Shown: positions 47,950 to 61,383 of the stretch, piece after piece
Layout: each line of letters begins with the position of its first letter
Numbering within the stretch: position 1 is the first letter of the stretch
Source of the DNA: Diploscapter coronatus
Taxonomy: Eukaryota; Nematoda; Chromadorea; Rhabditida; Rhabditidae
Direction of reading: 5' to 3'
Assembly (NCBI GenBank): GCA_964036155.1
Contig: OZ038423.1
Span: 4,665,249 to 4,729,248 of the forward strand
DNA: 64,000 nucleotides
Notes under the pieces: model-generated
Seen by the model: only the letters and a program-made list of their open reading frames with translations
The model's database searches: none
What the model was told of the DNA's origin: nothing
Position numbers and translations under genes: made by a program

Positions 47950-50900
47950 CCAATGTGATCGGCTAATTAGAGGCAAAAATTGAACTGTTGAGGTATTGAA
48001 ATGATATTGTAGAGGTCGTAAGGCACTGAAATGGTACTTCTATTGATTCGCAAAAACGGAATACACGCGAATATCGATCATTTTTAGCGTAACGATTGAT
48101 AAGAACTGAAACGAGTCAGAAAAAGAAACAATGGTGCTGGTCAAAAAAGGAAACGTTTGAATGGAACGAGGGAGAGGCGAGAGAGGGGCTCTTACGGAAA
48201 AATGGAGAGCGAAACAGCAGCTGAGTGGACGAGAGAGGAAAAGATATTTGACCAATGCGGAGCTGCACGGGGAACGAGCAGAGAAAAAAGCCATTTGTTG
48301 CTTTATAAGAAGTGGCTTCGAGGCTTTGAAGTCTGTGGGAAAATACGTTGGAAAACCATTTGCTTGGAGCGAAGAGAAATCGCCTGAACGCAGAAGGATG
48401 AAAGCTGAAAGGCGAAAGGAGCGCAGCAGCATAAGCCGCTCATCCAATTTGCAGATTTGAACCCCGAAAGAATGAGAGAGTGCGAAAAGCCCCTGAAATT
48501 TCTGCTTCTGTTTACAAACTGCAGAAACATATGAGAAGATGAAATATGTATCCCTCCATTTGAGTAGAAAAATATACAGAAATGCTTCGCAACTTTCCTT
48601 ACATAGAAAGACGAGCCTACGAAGGCGCAAAGCTAAAAGCTGGAAATGGAAGATACACGCGAACGATCGTGTAACCCTTAGAATAATAATAAAGGAGTAA
48701 GAATAGCAATGGGTATAGGCAATCGCAAATCTGTTTGCGTTTGTCCAACTCTATAGCTTACAAGGTTGGCTTCGTGTAAGCAAAATTATAGTTCGGAAAC
48801 TGTCGTTGGATGAAAAAATCAAAACGAGATTTCTTGACCGTGACAAGTTTTGTTGATGCGCGTACTACGTTACTATGGCCTGAACGAAACACAGGTATTA
48901 AAACTGAACTGATTGGGAATTCAATTAAAGACGCAAGTCACGCCATTTTGCAAATTGTAGAGCTTGAAAGTGAGGTTAAAAACGGAAGAGACGTAAATTT
49001 GGAGGCGATTCGTTAAATTTGATAACGGCTAATTGAATCGGAACAAAGAAGCAAATTCGCACATCGTATAAAAGAAATCAGCACTGAATTTTAGATACAA
49101 GTTTGTCAAAGACGCAGGAAGAGAAAATTGTGGTTGGAGAAAATGAAGAGGAAGAAAGAAAGAAGGGGAGAAATTAGGAGAAAGGAAGAAAAAGATGAGA
49201 GGGATGAAGAGAGAACGACAAGGTCAATAATGAATGACTCTTTCTCTCTGCAAAAGAAATGAGAAATGATTGAGAGGAAGAGGAAAAAAGCAGAAACGGA
49301 TTTTGAATTTCACAAACAGTCACGGGCAAACCCTCGTCTAGTTTTTAATTTTCCAGCACTGGCATTGTCGCCTGACTTATACCAACCAGAGCACAGACTG
49401 TTCGAGACAGATTAGGGCAGTTTACTGTTCGAATTAGAAAATATGGTACAAAAGTCGTCGAGTTCGAGAAATTGAATTCTAGTCTTCTTGAAAAAATGAA
49501 ACCTTGGATTTTTCACCATCTAAAAACAACTATCTCACACCGCCTTTTACCGAATAAGTCGTAAAGAATCGAAATCTTAAAATATAGCAAATCAATTCAA
49601 TTTTGATTTCTGGTTATAGTACAACCAGCAAGAACCACGACGAATGCAAAATAGTGGCTATTTTGATGGAGAATGGAAAACTCTGGCGAGTTATTGATAA
49701 GAGGTCGTGGTTAATCTGGCCGAACTCGTGGTTCTGCTGCTTGCTTTCTACACTTCCCCGGGCGATTTCTATCTTCTCCTCTCTCAAAAAGCGTCCAATT
49801 CATTTCGATTCGTTTGATAAAGAAAAATATTTTATCTCTTCCCTTCTGCTTCTTATTTCTCTCCGTTCGTCCAGTGAAGCTGGCTTCGTTTTCGAACAAC
49901 TGACACGTAAAACAGGCACAGGTGAGAGAGTATGACTTGTAATGATGAAGAGAAGAGGCCAAAACAGTCAGAGTAAGTTAGAGAAAAGGTAAAGGACGCA
50001 GAGAGAATGATGTCGCTTAGCAAAAACACTAATGAAGATTGACATGAAAGCCATTCGATTGACTGAGGCGTTCTAGCAACTTTACCAAACTAAGCAAAGA
50101 AGAGAGGAAAGGAAAGAAAGCTATTCTTCCAATCAAATTGATGCTTCAAATAGGGTCGTTTCAGTTAATTTCTCAATCGACGTGATTTTGAAGATTTATC
50201 GCCTTCATTATCGAAGACAATTAGTTCAGTTGTGGAAAAAGTGAAAAACTTCTAAAAGGAGTAAGTTATTGAAAAACAGGCGGATATTTTCAATCAGTCT
50301 CAGAAAAAATCTGGCTCAAGTTTTCTGCCGGAAATTGCGAAACCTCAACGATTTTAAAAGATTTTTTCAATTGCATAAAAAACTATTGCATCATCGCGGC
50401 GTTAAACTGCACCCACGTCAAAGTGAAAAAGTAAAGAAAAAGTTATGGAAAATTGAAGGACCACGAACCGAACTAGAGTCAGTCAGGTTGTAAAGGTATT
50501 CCCTTACAAAAGTAAGGAAAAAGCTTCCAGATGGAAAGCAAAAGTCAGAAAACCAAATCGCTATCAGAAATCAGATAGAATGCTCATTTCACAATGCTTT
50601 TATTCTCGTTTATGCTCTCTGTGTCGTCGTTCAGTTCGAAATTTGGTTAACCATGATAAGCACGCATAATTTTGAGCTTGAAATTGAAATAAAAGGTTAG
50701 TGAACTGATAAGCATTTTTATGAATTCGACTGAAAGAAGGGCAATATTAGGCATGGCAAAGGCCTAAATAAGGCACTGAAATCGCATCACTTGACTGAAT
50801 TCACTGATAATTTGATAAGCCGATCATTTTGACTGCATTTCCAGAGGCATTTTGTGATTTAATGCTTCGTTTATTGCTATCGAATGGGAAAGAAGGCAAA

Positions 50901-53900
50901 TGAAACGGTACATTCCAAAACGAAGAAGTGAATCAAAAATTAATGAAAGCAATTGTAATGATTTAAGGAAGCTTCTCATTAATAACTAAAAGTTCTTTGA
51001 ACAAAAAAATAAATCCTGGACCAAAATCGTTTGCAAAAATAAGGGCTCTTCTTTACGGAATTTTCTTTGGATCGCAGTTTGCTTCCGGTAAATTTGTGTC
51101 TATAACGATGTTTTCAAACTTGCAAAATTTTAGGTCAAATAAAAAAATGAAAACACAGCTTTCCCACGCGAATGTGCTATTTTCCCAATTTTGGCCAACT
51201 TTTATATGCAAATGTTGAAGTTTATGATGCGAATTTCGCAATTCAACACACAGGAAAAGAGTTCGATTGACCAAAAATAACACGGAAAGCGACTATAAAA
51301 TCGAAAATCGCGAAGTTTACAGAAAAGCTGGGGGAGATTCACATCGTAAAGATCAAAATAATGACACCACGATCGGAGAGAATCGGGGTGGGGCGAAATG
51401 AGAACTGAAAACTGGGGAAAGTCGAAGGAAAGTGTCGTCAGTCTCAAACATCTAACAAATGTTCTCTCCTTCAAACTAAAATTAGCTGAAATCTTGGAAA
51501 ACATGAGTTGTTACTGTTGCAGTTACTGTAATGGTAAGTTGCTCTGATGAACCCAATCGCAGTTAGATGGTTCTATACTTTCGAGAAAATTTGCATTTTT
51601 GCATTTTTATGACTATGATAGGTGCAGGTTGAAGTATTGCAAAAAGAGAGGAGTACTCGAGAAGATGTATGTGTGTAAGTATTACAGAATCAGGCGTCGA
51701 CAAGAAATGCGCAAGAAAATTATAGAAAAATGAGAATGAACAGAATACATGAATTAGATAGGGAAGGTTAGAGAGAGAAAATTGAAGGAAATAGCAAAGG
51801 AAGTGGAGAAAGGAAAGAAAGGAATCAAGCCTAAAACTAGTTCCCAACTATCGTATATTTTCTTGTTCTCTAACCATTTTTGTTTCTTTCTTCCCTAGAA
51901 TTTGCATTATATTTCTTTTTTCTTTCCTTTCTACAGTTCCATTTGCTATTTAGTGAGGCTATTGAATGAATATGAAGATGAAATACAGTGAGAACGAAGA
52001 TGGAGAAATATGTGGAAAACAATGCAACGGTCATAAAAAATCACTGTATTTTTAGACATGGAATAATACGCAATTTTGGCAATTGGAAACTCAATTTTCC
52101 TGGAACAGTAAAATGGAATTAGTTTGTTTGAAAAATCATCTTTGGTCTGAAATGATTTGAGAGCACAATATTGTTCCAAAAATTTCAATCTACAAAATGA
52201 AAATTAATTGAATTTTTCGTAGTTTTTGCTATTTGATTTTAGGATTGTCTGGAAAGAAAAAGGTTTACACGTGGCAGAAGGCCAAATTCGCAATGAAAAC
52301 CTCATCAATCAAAACCCAAAACGAAGTAGAAAAAATCGGCGAAGTTTGCAAAGGAAAATGTGAAAATGGCAGAATGGCACAAGCAAAGAAGTGTGAGAGA
52401 AAGGAAGGGAGAGGAGAGGTGAGAGAAGAAGGATGAAAGAAGACCGGGGAAATGCCATCGGTTTGCAAACAAATGATGAAAAATTCGAGACAGCAAAGAT
52501 TCAAATCAATACAATGCAAAAATTCATAACCATCAATAAGCAAAGCGATGATTTGACCCAAATATGGTTCACGAAATATTGTCCTCTTTATTGAAGAGAA
52601 ATTTCACAACTTTGAAAAATCATCGAAACCTCAAAATTCAATGGAATATCAAAATCGTGAGTCATGAAGATGGCATCAAAAACAAGATTAGGGGAATCCA
52701 TCATGGAACAAAAGCCACAAATTAGCATCAAATCACATAATGTAATTGATGATCTGGCGATCAAAGAAGTCGCCAGAACTTGAGTTGTTGAGCCCAAGAA
52801 AATACGGAATTGACGAAGAGTGATTGTTTGTTTTGAGACTGAGCATTTTGGTTCTTGTTGCCTAAGGTAAAAAAGGCGACTTTCATTAACAGAAAATGAG
52901 AAATGAAAGAAGTAAAATCAGGAAAAATGAAGAAAAGGACTACGAAAATGTAAAGGAAACTCAAAATAGGCAATGCATAATGAAATCGAAGAAGAGTGAG
53001 GTTCGGCCAAATAAACGAGCAAGATTGTGCAAAACCATAAAAGAGTTGAATATTTGAGCAAGCGTGATTCATTCGGAAACTGGGTCAACCACCTTTGGAC
53101 TTTCAAATTGCTCAATAAAATATTGCAATTAAATTTGAGCATGGGTGATAAAAAGTTTGACCTGGCGAAATGCTTCAAGATCTTATGAGCAGACTTTGTG
53201 GATGTGTTGTAAAATTCACGAAAAATGATATCAGATGAGTGGTTTGTTTGAAGCCAACAAGCTCACGTGGAAAATTTCGCTGTAAAACAAAGGGTTAGGC
53301 TAAGTGAGAGATCATGAAAATTCACGAGGCAGGAAAGAAAGGAGTCGGACAGAAATAAAGACTCCTCGATTCTTCTGACGTTGAAATATGGCTATTCTTT
53401 GTGACAGCGTGAAGTCTCCATTGCCTCTCAAAAACGAGGAAATGAGAATGAATCAAGAAACAAGAAGCTGGAGAGGGGAATGGAGGAAGGAAGCACATGA
53501 TCAGCTGCCCAGAAGCATGAGGTAGATTCACGCGCAGATATGAGAACCAAATGGCTAAATGGCAAGTCTTTTGATACTCGCAACATCTGGAAAGAAACAC
53601 ATCAAGGCTCAAAACAAATCATGATTTTTTTCTTGCAAAAATATCAAGTATTCTGGATAATTGCGATAAATCTTCTAGGTGTGATAAAATATGGGAAAAT
53701 TTGAATTTCCCGCCAAAATGGCAGCGAAATCGCCTTTTGATTTGCCTAACTATACGCACTGTAAAATTGGGTGGAAAGGAATAAATACAGCTGTGATTCG
53801 GATAGGTAAGGGGCATTTCGCTCAAGGGCAAACACTCTCAAAGGAAAGCGAAATTTGAAAAAAGTCGAAATCACAAATTGCTTTGAAACGGAAATGCAAA

Positions 53901-56318
53901 AAGGCACAGTTAAGGGAAATTTATGATTTGCCAGGTTCGAAAGGGAAAGAAGGAAATTTCTCGAATTGCGTTGATTTTCGATAAAACCATTAGGAATTGA
54001 ATTCGGGAATTTGAGAATTTCAGAACTTATATGAAGGCAATTATGCGAAGAGATGGAATGTGATGATAGAAAATAAAATTAGGAAAAGATCAAAGACAAA
54101 TGTTAGAGATTTCACCAATTTAGAGGATAAAATGTTGAATTTCATAGGGATTTTTCTTTAAAAAAATAACCGCAGCCATAACAAGCAACTCTTTAAAAGT
54201 TTTCTTTAGATTGAAAATAGGAGTGAAATTGGACACAAAGTTGCAGGTTCTTCTATGTTAAGAATATTCATAGTTTTATGCAAATTGAGAACTATTCAGA
54301 CAAAAATGTACTCCGGAGTTTTGCTGACGATGCTTCAATTATCTCAAATTTCGCGAATTTTTGTGGTCGTTAAGCATTTGCCTTTCATTGATATTTGTGA
54401 CTTGTACGTTTTTATGGCTTCTAAATTCGAATACTCTGATTTGGCAAATAAAATCAAACTTATCAGTAAGTGATGTTTTCCGAGAGAAGCGCATTTTATG
54501 TGAGTTCCGTGCCGAGAAATTGAAATGCAAAGTGACGTTGCATTACAAAATGATGATTATTCGAAGCCATCGACCGATATGTCTAGCAAAAAACTGAATC
54601 CTCTCGGGAATGAGCCTGTTTTTATAGAAAAAATTATAAGTTACAATCGATTTAGCCACTCGACCACACGACGTAAGCACATTAGTTAGCAGTAGCTACG
54701 CTTAAGAGAATAATCGGGGCTTGTTATTCGACATTACAGCTGGTTTAGTGATACGAGGAACTGTCTTCGATAAATGCGGCATGAAAATGGGCAAGGAAGG
54801 CGATAATTTTGGAATTGGGAAATACGCTGCTTTACAATTGGAATGGCGATCCGAATAGGGGAAAATCGATAAAAAAATTATGATGCAAAACCGGAAATCC
54901 AGAAATTCGAAGGGAACGATTTTACTGTTGAAATTTCGTAATTAGAACGAGAAGAAATAATAAAAATGGGAAATAGTGGATAGTTTGAAAAGATAGTTAG
55001 AACACTAGACACGCATAGTTGAAGACCTGAATCCCTTCCGATCTTCATTCCAATTCCCAATTCTCATCCCCCTCTTTCTCTCTTTGCATGATTTCCTTTC
55101 TCTGTTCTCTCGCAATTTCTCATTCTCTTTTTCCTTTTCATACAGACCAATTCAGCATTCAGGGAATACGCGGCGTGCCGCGCACGCGGAAAGCAAAGCT
55201 GAAAAATTGAATGGGGACAATCAAAGAAAAATGAAAACAAACAGAAGAAAATTTCCATGGGCTATTCGTACAATTGATAAACTGATCTTGACCAGTTGCA
55301 TTAAGTCGTTGGATATTTTAGGGAAAATGTGATTGAGTTGAACTGGCACATAAAAATATGCTCGTTTTACATGAATTTGACAAGTTCTCTCAATAGAGAT
55401 TTTTGATCGCAATGGATGAACCAGAAGAAATGTATTTTGATCTCAAAAGTTGATTATGGTCAATTTTTCTCTGGGAATTCGGTAAATTGCACAGTAATTA
55501 GCCTTCGTCAAGGTGAAGGTGAACGATTTTCAAGTGAGAACTCACAAAATTCACAAGGAAGTCGAATTGGTCAAGGAAAAGAACGATCTCGAAGTGTCAA
55601 AATTAAATTCTAGTATTTCGAAAGGCGACTTAGAAGGGATGTGAAAATAAAGACATTTACAGAAATGTTTCTAGAACTTTGGATGCGATAATTGAGATTT
55701 GTAAAAGGTGATCGGGTTTTCGAGTAAGAGATTAGCGAGAAAAGTGCTTGCAATTTTGATAGATCAAAAATTTAGCAGATCGAGGTTACACGGTAATAAT
55801 CCGCAGCAATTCTGATGTTTTGAAAAAGGGAAGTAAATGCGAGAAAACTCTATCAGAGTGCAATGAAAAACAAGTTGAATTAGATGATGCGATATTTTTA
55901 GTTACACAGTGACAACTTCTCATATCTTTCAATTATCAGTTTCGAAGTTGACTGACTCAGATCAGACTATTGTTGTTGGTTTCTTTATACTATTGATTGG
56001 AGAGAACGCGTCGATAACCGAAAATTGCGCTATTCGTCTCTCGTTTCTCCTCTACGCGACTCACTATTTCGCTCCAAATTCAATTTCTAATTCCTGTATG
56101 AATATTGATTTTTTCTCCAATCAACGATAGAAAAAACCGTTTGATAATAGTATAGATTTCAGGAGAAGCCATTTCATTTAAAAAAAAAGATCCTTTACTT
56201 GATAGTCAACGTCCGATAAACTTGCATATAGCTGGAATATTCGCTCTCTCCTTCTTTCCCTGTATAGCATTGCATCGCAGTCGTTTTTCGCTTTCCCTTA
56301 TCCTCTCATCCCTCAACG
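47950..56318. other. Gene-poor stretch, possible MOB2-gene intron
   Basis: No confirmed exon. The longest frame of the window (48040-48630, minus, 196 codons) lies here but reads like low-complexity Ser/Leu/Phe sequence from a purine-rich + strand. Plus-strand frames at 48810-49016 and 50269-50493 have moderately protein-like codons yet no splice context. A short inverted-repeat element at 55993-56124 is listed separately. Confidence 0.35.
55993..56124. mobile_element. Short inverted-repeat element, family A relative
   Basis: TTGATTGGAGA at the left end and TCTCCAATCAA at the right end are exact reverse complements. The right half resembles 12588-12634 (GCTCCAAATTC, TTTCTAATT, ATGAATA), and the reverse complement of the left and central part resembles 10505-10597 (GCGAAATA, TGAGTC, GAGAAACGA, ATCGACGCGTTCTC). 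It thus links the larger copies at 10.5 and 12.3 kb. Confidence 0.55.
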
Positions 56319-56441
56319 TATGATGTCCCGTTTTAGTAACGAAAATGACGCGAACGAGGAAAGCGACGCTGACACAGAACGCGAAGCAGAGGAGAAAAGC
56401 AGGGAAGCAGAGTGGAGACAGGTTAACGAGGCGACTGCCTG
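56319..56441 (+). CDS. Very acidic 40-codon open frame
   Basis: ATG ATG opens a frame reading MMSRFSNENDANEES, DADTEREAEE and KSREAEWRQ, then VNEATA and TGA. The composition (about one third Asp/Glu) with Arg/Lys spacing is unlike the surrounding non-coding DNA. CAG|GTTAAC near its end could act as a weak donor. No family is recognised and the opposite strand is also open, so this is a weak call. Confidence 0.2.
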
Positions 56442-59264
56442 AATGACTGAATGCCCTGACAGAGAACTGCGACAGTCAGTCAGGCCTAGAAAGGGGGTTG
56501 GATAGACTAGGAATAGCACGAGGATTCGACGTGACACGCAAATTACTAACCACGAACTGTAAGGCTAGGCTAGTAGTAAAAGGGATAATTATGTCGCGGT
56601 CAAGTGAGGGAATTCAAGTGTGCTCACTACATTTGAAGATGAATAGTAAGATCGTAAAAAAGAAATATGCTGAAAGGGTGGATTTCTTCCATGATAAACC
56701 AATATTTTAGTGGAGTAAAGTGAGTCACCCATTTTTGGTGATTGTCTGTTTGCAGTTTGGATGAACTTCGAAAAACGCTCGAGTAAGGGGATGGAGAATT
56801 AGTAGGAAAGCTGCGTGATCACTATGAAAGAAAACGAGAACTCTAGAAAGTCGATCATAAAAATCATGAAAAACGGGTGAAAGTAAGACAAATCACTGAA
56901 TTTGCTAACTTCTTCTAGTAAAAAATGTGAATGAATGGGTGAAAGTGGTTGGCACAGTTTGAAGTCGCAAGCAGTGAAGCGTCACTCGCATTTGGCAATG
57001 CCTTTGACGTAACGGGGAAACGGGAGACGCAGAGGGGAAAACGAACCTCCCTTCGGGTGGCGCCGCGCCGCTGCTGGACGCAAATCTGCCAGAAGCTGAA
57101 AAACGAAGACGGCGAAGAAAGACTATAGAATTAGAGAGGAACAAAGACGCAGAGACTCTAGAGGAACAAAAACTTGCTTCTTTGCATGTCCTCTGCATCT
57201 CCGACTTTTCCTATCATTAAATATGACTCCGCTTCTCTGATTCTAGCCTTTCCCTCTGTCTTTGAAGGGGAAGTGGACACTGCGTTGGGCAAGGATTACG
57301 TAGCACGTAAGGGGAGGCAGGAAGGGGAGAAGTGCCAACAGTCAGAGAGATTGCCAGAGAAGAGGGCGATCATCCGACAAGTTTGATAGGAAGACGATGA
57401 GATTATAAGGGCGCAGAAAATTAAGATGAAGACCAGCTCGATGGCGTCTGGAGTTCAAAGAGGCGATGAGAACAATTGGCAGATGACCTTCGTGTGAGAA
57501 AATTTCACTATAAAGTTTTGTACGAATTAACAAAATTACAAAGTTCATTAGAGTTTGCAATTTCATCAAATTGTAACGACCGAAAAAGTGAAACTTGAGT
57601 CCGACAAGTTCAAGATACAAAAGTTCTTTAGCTATTATTTGCTCTAATTACAAAACATTATTTGAGTAGGGAGTTGTATAAAGTAAAAATGGTGATATTT
57701 GTTGACAAACTCGCCACAAAATCTACGAACTACAAGAAGTCTGACTGTAAGAAAATTTTGGAAAAGTATAAGGTTCTCTACAAGTAAAGAAATGAATAGT
57801 AAAAGGATGTGCGCGGGCGTTTTATTGTATGAGGTTTCAATAATAAAATGGAGGCAAAGAGTTGCATCTTGTAACAACAACAACAAATAGCAGAATAGCA
57901 GAAACAGGGACAGGAACTGAATAGAAGAACAGAAAAGAAAGACACGGTTTACTCGACCTTTCTCTACTTCTTTTGTAGGTTCTCTTTCCTGCTACAGGCT
58001 CCTTTCTCCTCTTTCCTTACACTAGAGAAGTGTGCCATCACAGAGTCACTCACTTCTCTGCAAGAAAAACATCGATTCTGCGACTCTCGTGAGTCCGCCT
58101 GACTGACTGATTGCCTGTCCGACAGACTCAATACTGCCAGATAAATATTGTAGATGCGAGCAGACGCATGGCAAGAAAAACTTAAACATGAAACTTATCA
58201 AGAGATTGATGAATATGAGATTTTCAATATCTCAGGATAGATATACCTGTGCTGATGTAAAAACATGTAAAAAATTGCAAAAATGCAATTTAAGCCAGTT
58301 CAAAAAGCTAAAGAGTTTACAAAATATTTGCAAAATGTTGATGCCTATCAGTGATCACTGAAAGGCGACTCGATTTATGGATATCAAGTGCTTTTGTTAG
58401 CAAATCAGACAGTGGGATCGGAATCAGAAGATGAAAGATCGCGTAAAATCGGGAGGAAAAGAGGCAAAGAAAAGAGCCGTGGGCAAATATGAAATCCGCA
58501 CTGAACGATGAAAGATTGAGATATTTGGAAGAGAGATTAGAGAAAGAGGGAAATGTGAAAGAGAAAATGCAAAGCAAAGGCGACGCATGAAAATGAATCT
58601 GAATCACGATCGGATCGCTATCGAAAAGGAGAAAATGAGACTGGATTTGTAGGGGAATATTGAAAAATCGACAAATCCGTGAGGAAAATGCGCATGAAAT
58701 AAAGGTGTTTGGGCAGTTAGGTATAGAAACGTCTTGAAAAATAAATATTTGCAGCGAAATGTTTTAGCTGTCATTAGGGTCATTCGAAAATTACTTTATC
58801 AGAATTTATTCGAGGATTGAATATAATATTTTTTTCGAGAAAAAAGTTTATCATGGAAACTAGCAATTTTTCATTTTGAAATCTTAAAATACCAAACTAC
58901 AGAGCTTCGTTTATGCAGATTCTCCGCATTTAACGCTTCCATCCTTTCGCTTTCCTTGTTAACGCGTTTCATTCAAATTCCCTCTTTACTCCAAACTCGT
59001 TCATAATGGCCCGAAATGAGTGAATGAGTAAAGAGGAATGGAGAGAGGAAATCTGAGCACTGAACCGAACTCTTCAATTTCGCACTTCATAAGTTCTCTT
59101 CCAAATCTTCAAATGTCTTCTCCTTCAAATAGCCATTCAGATTCATTTAGGAATTATGAAGGGCGCATCATGCAAAAATTGTAGCATGATCGAAAAATTT
59201 ATCAAAACACTTCAGGAATAAATTCAATGTAATAAAATAAGTTTAAATTCAGACATCATCAGTA

Positions 59265-59444
59265 TAAATGATCGAATGGTCGGCGTTTTGGAATTGTCGC
59301 AACGACGCAACGTCGCAACGAGGCGAAATAGTATGCAGGGATAGGAGAGGGTAAAGAATGCTCTCTCGCTTTTATACGCTATTTCGCCATGTTGCGACGT
59401 TGCGTCGTTGCGACAATTCCAGAACGCCGAATGATCATCATTTA
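59265..59444. mobile_element. 180-bp MITE with long, well-preserved inverted repeats
   Basis: The arms 59280-59331 and 59379-59430 are almost perfect reverse complements over about 50 bases (CGGCGTT, GGAATTGTCGCAACGACG, CAACGTCGCAAC, GGCGAAATAG), with only a few mismatches. Weaker pairing extends to TAAATGAT at the outer ends, flanked by TA on both sides, as in Tc1/mariner-type insertions. The loop is about 47 bases. High arm identity suggests a recent insertion. Confidence 0.75.
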
Positions 59445-60440
59445 CCTTGTTCCAGACTACTTTCTAGGCAAGCAAAACTAAGAACTCGATACTCTCGTAT
59501 CAGATAAAACACCTAAGCCCCTATCTCTATCACTGATCCTTCCCTCCGTAACTAATACCTCTCTGCTCGTCGTATTTCTCGTTCCTATTCCATTATTTAT
59601 CTACCCGGATAATCACTCTCGTGCGAAGGTCAACTAACTGGAATACGCGACTGGAGCTGCACGTAAATCGCGCCCCGATGACAATGTATAAGGGGGAATT
59701 GACATTGGAGCGCGCAGATGGATTGCTAAAGAATGAGGAGAAAATGTAAGAGAGACTGTACAAATATTTATGTGATGATAGATTAGGAGATAGAGAAGAT
59801 ACTGGTAGAGGGAGTGGGAATTAATGGTATGAGAAGAAAGGATGAGTATTTAGAAAACCGGTTTTTTCTTTCTATAGAAGATCATTTTTTAGACTTCCAA
59901 ATAAGTTATCGGCATCTTGAATTCTATGCTATCTAAATTTCGAAACAATAACAAATTAGTACGAAGGAAAGAAAAGCAACTCTCGCCTACCCTTCCACAT
60001 GTCACGAAGTTTTCAGATCACGATGAATACGAATATTCAATTTATTCATGCCTAAATTGGCAGAAATCGATTGCTTCGAAATTTTCGGCAAAATTTGAAC
60101 GATATTCATGTTTCCGTTTTTCTTCAAACAGACCTGGGCAGAGCCTAAGCCAGATCTCCAGTGCGTACTCCTCAGGCCAAAATTTGCAGATAGGATCACC
60201 TTGCGTGTCCCCATTATGTATTATTTTGTTTATAGAAAAATTTAGTCTTTCATATTCCCTCCCTCATAATTTTTTGGCTGAAAGTCTGCTTAGGTCTGTT
60301 TTCAGACTATAGTTTCAAATGATTCGTAAATTTCGAACGTCTCCTTCAATTTGTCGGTGGCTTCAAGTGGCTCACTCAATTGGGCTTCAACTTTGTTGCC
60401 AAAGGATGGAAATCGGATGGCAAAGGAAAAAGGAAGGGAA

Positions 60441-60472
60441 GAAGTGAAGAAGTGAAGAAGTGAAGAAGAAGA
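60441..60472 (+). repeat. 8-bp tandem repeat (AAGAAGTG)n
   Basis: About three and a half units of GAAGTGAA, running into AAGAAGAGG. Confidence 0.8.
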
Positions 60473-61383
60473 GGAAGGAAAGATCCCAGTATTCGAGGTC
60501 TACGAACTGACTTGTGAGCTTGCCGAAGGCGACGCTCATTTGCATAGTACGATTAGCGATTAGCACATCCAAATGGTGAAGAGAGGATGAAGAAGAGAGT
60601 GAAGATAGAAAAGAGGAAGGGGGATGTAGAAGGGAGAGACATAATGAGATAAAGTTGTCGAAGGAATAGGAATATCGGAAATTTGGAACCATCTAATTAG
60701 AGCATGATTATTCAATATATTTGAACTTTCAAAGATTATCTTCACGAAGATATAGTGCATTTTTAGTTTCTTTGTAAGATGTTCTGGATCAATAAAGTTT
60801 CGTAAAATCTAACTAAATTTGAGAGCTGCTGAAGTAATTATTTGAAACTCATAAACTCTAATTTGCCAGATTAAAATTTGAGTTAATTGTTTTCGTCACT
60901 GGATTGGCAGACTTTCTCAGCAACATTTATGACCAGTCAACAATAACTCGTTTAGACAAATGTGCTTCATTACCATTTATAGCAGTTGGAAATTAATGAC
61001 GCTAAGGAAAAATAAAAGCGGAAACTAACGAAGTGATGTCCCAGGAGAAGGAAGCGAGGAAGGAAAGGCCTAACTGACTGACTTGCTGACTAAGGACTGA
61101 ATGACCAGACCAGCTGACCTCAATCACTCGTTAATAAATAATAAGTGGTTAGAGTCGGACGCGCTATGCGTAACAACGCAGATTAACGAGGAGCAAATAG
61201 AATTGCGCATGATACTATTCAGTGCAAGGGAGAACGATAGCATGACTTGATGAGATCGATGGGAAATCATTATTACGAAAAGGTGTTACCAATCAAGGAA
61301 GATCATGAATATAAAAATCTAGTTAGCGTGTTGAAACTAAACCATGAATGTTCGTATGACGCAAAATACCCTAATTTGCGCTT

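Larger units (their letters stand above)
56442..61383. other. Gene-poor stretch with one clear MITE
   Basis: No gene could be assembled. A GC-rich patch at about 57003-57097 contains a TTTTTCAG acceptor on the minus strand followed by 50 open bases, but no partner exon was found. A 180-bp inverted-repeat element and an 8-bp tandem repeat are listed separately. Confidence 0.35.

Noticed and set aside
48040..48630. Longest open frame in the window (minus, 196 codons)
   Set aside because: It lies in a purine-rich + strand, so the minus strand has few stops. The product is low-complexity Ser/Leu/Phe without a domain, and the only good donor inside it (GTAAGAG near 48193) leads nowhere convincing.
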